A stretch of 64,000 bases of DNA from Deinococcus aerius (GTDB lineage: Bacteria > Deinococcota > Deinococci > Deinococcales > Deinococcaceae). Positions 59,761 to 64,000 of this stretch are shown piece after piece (position 1 is the stretch's first letter; each line of letters opens with the position of its first letter). Both the position numbers and the translations under genes were made by a program. The DNA lies in the NCBI RefSeq assembly GCF_002897375.1, contig NZ_BFAG01000008.1:124001-188000 (forward strand). Reading direction: 5' to 3'. The notes below the pieces were generated by a model, which was not told the origin of the DNA, made no database searches, and saw only the letters and a list, made by a program, of their open reading frames with translations.

Positions 59761-60246
59761 ATGCCCCAGACCACCCGCGACCCTGCCTCCCTCCCACGGA
59801 TGCGCCGCGCCCCCCTGGACGTGCTTCTGGTGGAAGACAACCCCGCGGACGTGCTGTACACCCACGTGATGTTCGAGGAGGTGGACCCCGACCTGCACCT
59901 GCACGTGGTGGGGAACGGGGAGGAGGCGCTGGCGTTCCTGCGCCGCGAGGGCGTGTACGGCTGCGCCCCCCGGCCCGCCCTGGTGCTGCTCGACCTCAAC
60001 CTGCCGCGGATGGATGGGCTGGAGGTGCTGGCCCACGTGCGCGCGGACGAGGCGCTCCGTGAGCTGTTCGTCGTGGCGCTGATCAGCTCGCCCGCCGAGG
60101 TCGAGATGTGGGCGGCGCGGCAGACGGGGGCCTCGGACTTCCTCCCCAAGCCCGTGGACCCGGCGGCCGTTCGGCGCCTCCTCACGGGGGGTGAGCCCTC
60201 CTGGCTGGAGGAGCAGCCCGGAGAACGCCTGGGGGCCGTGGGCTGA
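59761..60246 (+). CDS. Single-domain response regulator (Rcp1-like)
   Basis: The 161-residue protein is a receiver domain only. It has the acidic pair in LLVEDNPAD, the phosphoacceptor aspartate in LLDLNLPRMDG at about residue 78, and the lysine in FLPKPVD. No output domain is present. The layout matches Rcp1-type regulators that take phosphate from bacteriophytochrome-like kinases. No kinase gene is nearby. Confidence 0.9.
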   Translation: MPQTTRDPASLPRMRRAPLDVLLVEDNPADVLYTHVMFEEVDPDLHLHVVGNGEEALAFLRREGVYGCAPRPALVLLDLNLPRMDGLEVLAHVRADEALRELFVVALISSPAEVEMWAARQTGASDFLPKPVDPAAVRRLLTGGEPSWLEEQPGERLGAVG

Positions 60247-60313
60247 ACGGGGCGACCGGCGTGCAAATCTAAACAGACGCTAAAGAAAGAATGAGGTATC
60301 TTCCCCCTCAGGA

Positions 60314-60550
60314 ATGCTCACGGTCAACATTCACCTCATCAACGGCGACGTCATCACCACCACCATGACCCGCGCTCAGCGGGACCGGGTGAGCAAGACG
60401 CTCAACCAGACTCTTCTCCCCAACGCTCCCTTCGAGATCACGGCGGGAGAGGCCGATCTGCTGATTCCCTGGCGCTCCATCGGCTACATCTCCACCTCCG
60501 CCCGGGCGGGGATGGACACCGGATTCCAGGCCACGGAAGCGGCCGACTGA
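60314..60550 (+). CDS. Small conserved-looking protein of unknown function
   Basis: The 78-residue product begins LTVNIHLINGDVITTTMT and is predicted beta-helix-beta with no known motif, signal or membrane segment. It resembles small proteins that bind or present a strand edge (LIPWRSIGYIST). A TATCTT box lies at about 60296-60301. A terminator follows directly, so it is a single-gene unit. Confidence 0.65.
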   Translation: MLTVNIHLINGDVITTTMTRAQRDRVSKTLNQTLLPNAPFEITAGEADLLIPWRSIGYISTSARAGMDTGFQATEAAD

Positions 60551-60552
60551 AG

Positions 60553-60583
60553 CCCTGACCCCCCGTCCCCGGACAGGGTTTTT
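60553..60583 (+). terminator. Rho-independent terminator after the 78-residue protein
   Basis: CCCTG (60553-60557) pairs with CAGGG (60574-60578) and is followed by TTTTT. Inner bases GTCC/GGAC can add to the fold. Confidence 0.6.
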
Positions 60584-61062
60584 GTTGCTGGGGCGCCTTC
60601 AGCCCCGCGCTGGCCCGGGCCTTGCCGCACAGCCCCGAGTTCGTCACGTGCGGGGTCGCCGACCCGGGAAGGCCCCGGCCCTCCAGGTCGGCCGGCGGTT
60701 GGGGCAGCGCCACGGAGGGGCCGCGCCCTCGCCCCCAGCCCAGGCGCGGCCACCGCAGCCGGAGAGGCCCCGGCGCCCTTGTAGTCCCGCAACGTCTCCT
60801 CCCGCGCCTCCTTGAGCGCGGTGGCGCCGACCACGGCGACGCGGCGGCGGGGCAGCCCGCCCGGGTTCCCGCCGTCCCTGTGGGGGTCCGCTGCTCATTC
60901 GTTGACTCCGGGGAAGGCGGTGGCCGAAGAGTCTGAGACCGGGGTGGACGGCGGGTGGCCGCGCGGTCGCGGGCGTGGGGCCAGGTGGATGATGAGTCCG
61001 CTCCACCCGCCGCGTTCAGGGCAGGCGCCCTGCTCCCCGGCCCCGCTTGCCCGGCCACCCGC
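60584..61062. other. Intergenic region of about 480 bp, no gene accepted
   Basis: Several open frames exist on both strands, but all are very rich in arginine, glycine and proline as expected for random high-G+C sequence. One minus-strand stretch near 60780-60840 encodes ALKEAREET, faintly Nudix-like, but the box is not complete. No terminator, repeat or RNA gene was seen. Confidence 0.4.
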
Positions 61063-61068
61063 TTTAAT
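61063..61068 (+). promoter_or_regulatory. -10 element (TTTAAT) of the leaderless paaK gene
   Basis: TTTAAT ends 6 nt before ATG 61075 with no ribosome site. No clear -35 is visible. Confidence 0.5.
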
Positions 61069-61074
61069 AGGGTC

Positions 61075-62370
<1,296 letters not shown>

Positions 62371-62451
62371 GTCCGGACGGCTTCCCGGTTTCCCCCGCCC
62401 TGGCTCGTTCCCGGGGAACAGGTTTCGGCCAGCCCCGGGCCTCCCCGCCGG

Positions 62452-63315
62452 TCAGGTGCCGGGTTCCAGATCCAGCACGGCGAGTTCGGCCGGGCAGGCC
62501 CAGCGCATGGGCACGCCGGTCACGCCCAGGCCGCGCGACACGAACCCGAGCGCGTGCCCGTCGGGCGCGTCAACCGGCGTGCCCTCGGCGGGCGACTGCA
62601 CGATACGGGCGCCGCGCACCCACCCCTGCAGCACGTTCAGCAGCGTCGAGCGGCGCTTGAGGGGCCCGAACAGCGGCAGGCGCACCTGTCCGCCGTGAGT
62701 GTGCCCGCTCAGCGTGAGGTTCACCCGGGACGGCACCTGCGTCAGGTAGTCCGGGTTGTGGGCGAGCAGCACGACCGCCCCACCCGTATAGCCGCGCAGC
62801 GCCGCGTCCAAGTCCTGCATCCCGAACCACCAGTCGTCGACGCCCGCCATATACAGGTCGTCGCGGACCTGAACGCCCGCGTTGTTGATCAGGGTGACGC
62901 CGTGCAGGCGGAGCTGCTCGGCGAAGGCCACCCGGGTCGCGTTCGTATTCAGGCTCGTCCAGTCGTGGTTGCCCCACACGGCATACACGCCCAGGGGCGC
63001 GCGGAGCCGGGACAGCTCTTCCAGCAGGTTGTGGTGCCGTTGGCCGCCGACGCCGCTGTCCAGAAAATCGCCCGTGATGGCGATCAGGTCAGGCTGCTCG
63101 CGCCGGACCGCGTCCACCCAGCGCCGCACGGTGCCGCGCCCCACGAACAGGCCGTAGTGCAGGTCGCTGAGATGCACGATCCGCACGGGCCGGGTCAGGC
63201 CGGTCAGGGCGAGGCCGTGGCGGGTGGTGGTGAACCGGTAGGTGTTGGCTACTCCCAGCGTGCCGAAGGTGAAGACGCCCCAGCCGAGGGCGGACAGGAC
63301 GCGCTTGAGGATCAT
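62452..63315 (-). CDS. Membrane-anchored metallophosphoesterase
   Basis: The 287-residue protein has an N-terminal hydrophobic segment (LSALGWGVFTFGTLGVA) and the calcineurin-like motifs VHLSDLHYG, ITGDFLDSG, WGNHDW, LLAHNPDY and LSGHTHGGQ. This order matches YkuE/LpxH-distant phosphoesterases often anchored on the cell surface. Substrate is unknown. A TAAGCT box ends 7 nt before the ATG, so it is probably leaderless. Confidence 0.9.
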   Translation of the reverse strand: MILKRVLSALGWGVFTFGTLGVANTYRFTTTRHGLALTGLTRPVRIVHLSDLHYGLFVGRGTVRRWVDAVRREQPDLIAITGDFLDSGVGGQRHHNLLEELSRLRAPLGVYAVWGNHDWTSLNTNATRVAFAEQLRLHGVTLINNAGVQVRDDLYMAGVDDWWFGMQDLDAALRGYTGGAVVLLAHNPDYLTQVPSRVNLTLSGHTHGGQVRLPLFGPLKRRSTLLNVLQGWVRGARIVQSPAEGTPVDAPDGHALGFVSRGLGVTGVPMRWACPAELAVLDLEPGT

Positions 63316-63322
63316 GGAGTGA

Positions 63323-63328
63323 AGCTTA
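63323..63328 (-). promoter_or_regulatory. -10 element (TAAGCT) of the metallophosphoesterase gene
   Basis: TAAGCT reads on the minus strand and ends 7 nt before ATG 63315; no ribosome site is present. Confidence 0.45.
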
Positions 63329-63460
63329 AAGCAGTTCCCCGAAGGCCGCGGTCCGGACGCCAGGCTCCGGGCGGCTCCCTTCCCCGTCCTGCCCGGCAGC
63401 GAGGGCGGCAAGTTGAGGAGGCTGGCCGACCGGCGGGGGAAGGAGGGAGAGATCCGGGAC

Positions 63461-63492
63461 AAAAAAAAGCCCCGACCCTCTGGAGTCGGGGC
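63461..63492 (-). terminator. Strong Rho-independent terminator of the 127-residue protein gene
   Basis: On the minus strand GCCCCGAC and GTCGGGGC form an 8-bp stem with an 8-nt loop, followed by eight T. It begins 8 bp after the stop codon of the upstream minus-strand gene. Confidence 0.9.
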
Positions 63493-63499
63493 GAGCCGC

Positions 63500-63883
63500 T
63501 TACTGCGCTTTCTGCTGGTGGTACTCGCGGATGTTGTCGTACACGTGGTCGGGGAAGTTCAGGTCGCGGTAGACGTTGCCCTCGTCGGGGTCGTCAGCGT
63601 TCGGAAGGATCGGGAAGTCCTGCTTCTCCATGTACTCCAGGATCTTCTCCCGGCGGGGCGGGTTGTAGTCCGCCTCCTGCACCTGCTGGACCAGGCCGCG
63701 GGCGTCCTCCTCGCTGAAGTCCTTGTCCTTCGCCAGTTGCGCGACCAGCTCGTCCTCGGTCAGGAAGTGCCGCGCGATGATGGCGTACACCAGCCGCCCG
63801 TAGTGCCCGATGTCCTGGCCCCCGTCCAACGCGTCGGTGAGGTGGGCCATCATGTGGTTCTTCCGCAGATCATCCATTGCCAT
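63500..63883 (-). CDS. Acidic helical protein of unknown function
   Basis: The 127-residue protein is acidic, mostly helical and soluble. Segments include DIGHYGRLVYAIIARHF, EDELVAQLAKDKDF and the C-terminal VYRDLNFPDHVYDNIREYHQQ. I do not recognise a family. The start codon lies in the inverted repeat CCATAAC (63880-63886) / GTTATGG (63905-63911). GAGGTAG precedes the ATG. The strong terminator and monocistronic layout suggest substantial expression. Confidence 0.75.
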   Translation of the reverse strand: MAMDDLRKNHMMAHLTDALDGGQDIGHYGRLVYAIIARHFLTEDELVAQLAKDKDFSEEDARGLVQQVQEADYNPPRREKILEYMEKQDFPILPNADDPDEGNVYRDLNFPDHVYDNIREYHQQKAQ

Positions 63884-64000
63884 AACTACCTCGTGGAAAT
63901 AAGGTTATGGCGTAATAGGGCGGGGAACATGACGGGGCGCCTAAAGCACCTTCATGGTGGGACGAGGCCCCGCCTGCTGCCGGGGGCGCGCCTCAGTCGG
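63884..64000. other. Upstream region to window edge, no gene accepted
   Basis: It holds the second arm of the inverted repeat and probably the promoter of the 127-residue protein gene (minus strand, TAACCT and TTACGC-like boxes). No coding frame is supported before the edge. Confidence 0.4.

Noticed and set aside
60584..61062. Minus-strand frame with AREET suggesting a Nudix hydrolase remnant
   Set aside because: The full Nudix box is absent and the surrounding residues are Arg/Gly/Pro-rich as in non-coding high-G+C frames.
63880..63911. Possible radiation/desiccation response motif because of TTATG and CATAA sequences
   Set aside because: The known motif is a 17-bp palindrome with TTATG and CATAA facing inward at fixed spacing. 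Here the arms are in the opposite order and 18 nt apart.

Overview
The window is about 70% G+C. Gene content, codon use and promoter style (many start codons 6-7 nt after a TAnnnT box and without a ribosome site) point to Deinococcus or a close relative. No rRNA, tRNA or CRISPR array was seen. Most of the window is dense accessory catabolic and transport DNA organised in translationally coupled operons with ATGA or GTGA overlaps.

Layout. (1) 1-3.2 kb: the end of a branched-chain amino acid permease operon (livM partial, livH) divergent from a membrane SPFH protein and a small ribbon-helix-helix protein. (2) 3.4-8.2 kb: a DEAD-box RNA helicase, then a GAF-PAS-GAF-HD-GYP protein coupled to an RsbQ-like alpha/beta hydrolase. 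(3) 8.4-19.6 kb, minus strand: a homoprotocatechuate (4-hydroxyphenylacetate) pathway with hpaI, hpaH, hpaD, hpaB, hpaE and hpaG. Mixed in are a sulfite-oxidase-fold molybdoenzyme, two VOC proteins, a uronate-dehydrogenase-like SDR, a zinc-ribbon protein and a secreted protein. A PucR-family regulator diverges from it. A small DUF559 nuclease gene bounded by two ~55-bp inverted, hairpin-rich repeats lies inside this operon in the opposite orientation. (4) 21.1-33.4 kb: an L-arabinan/arabinose regulon (dehydrogenase, GH43, araA, araD, araB; GH51; binding protein and two permeases; LacI-type regulator). One 14-bp operator occurs in the araB/abfA divergent promoter region and again in the transporter promoter. 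(5) 33.4-38.7 kb: a tightly coupled five-gene set (SDR, MBL-fold hydrolase, AMP-forming ligase, KAS III-like condensing enzyme, glycosyltransferase 2) that looks like an uncharacterised lipid or glycolipid pathway. (6) 38.8-42.2 kb: a Liv-type binding protein, an FAD-linked oxidase, a secreted protein and a gene fragment. (7) 42.2-50.1 kb: an ArsR-like regulator with a large C-terminal domain, a second sugar ABC set, a GH2 glycosidase and a xylulokinase. (8) 50.1-58.6 kb: a Gfo/Idh oxidoreductase and a zinc dehydrogenase divergent from a YtfQRT-YjfF-type furanose transporter with a phytanoyl-CoA-dioxygenase-like protein. (9) 58.6-64 kb: a single-copy relative of the DUF559-flanking repeat, a peptidase C26 protein, a response regulator, phenylacetate-CoA ligase, a metallophosphoesterase and small conserved-looking proteins.

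The most notable items are the DUF559 hairpin element and its gene-free relative, the shared arabinose operator, the SDR-MBL-ligase-KAS III-GT2 cluster, the RsbQ-like/HD-GYP pair, and a 20-bp palindrome present twice at gene 3' ends. All functions are inferred from sequence motifs and gene context; no database search was possible.
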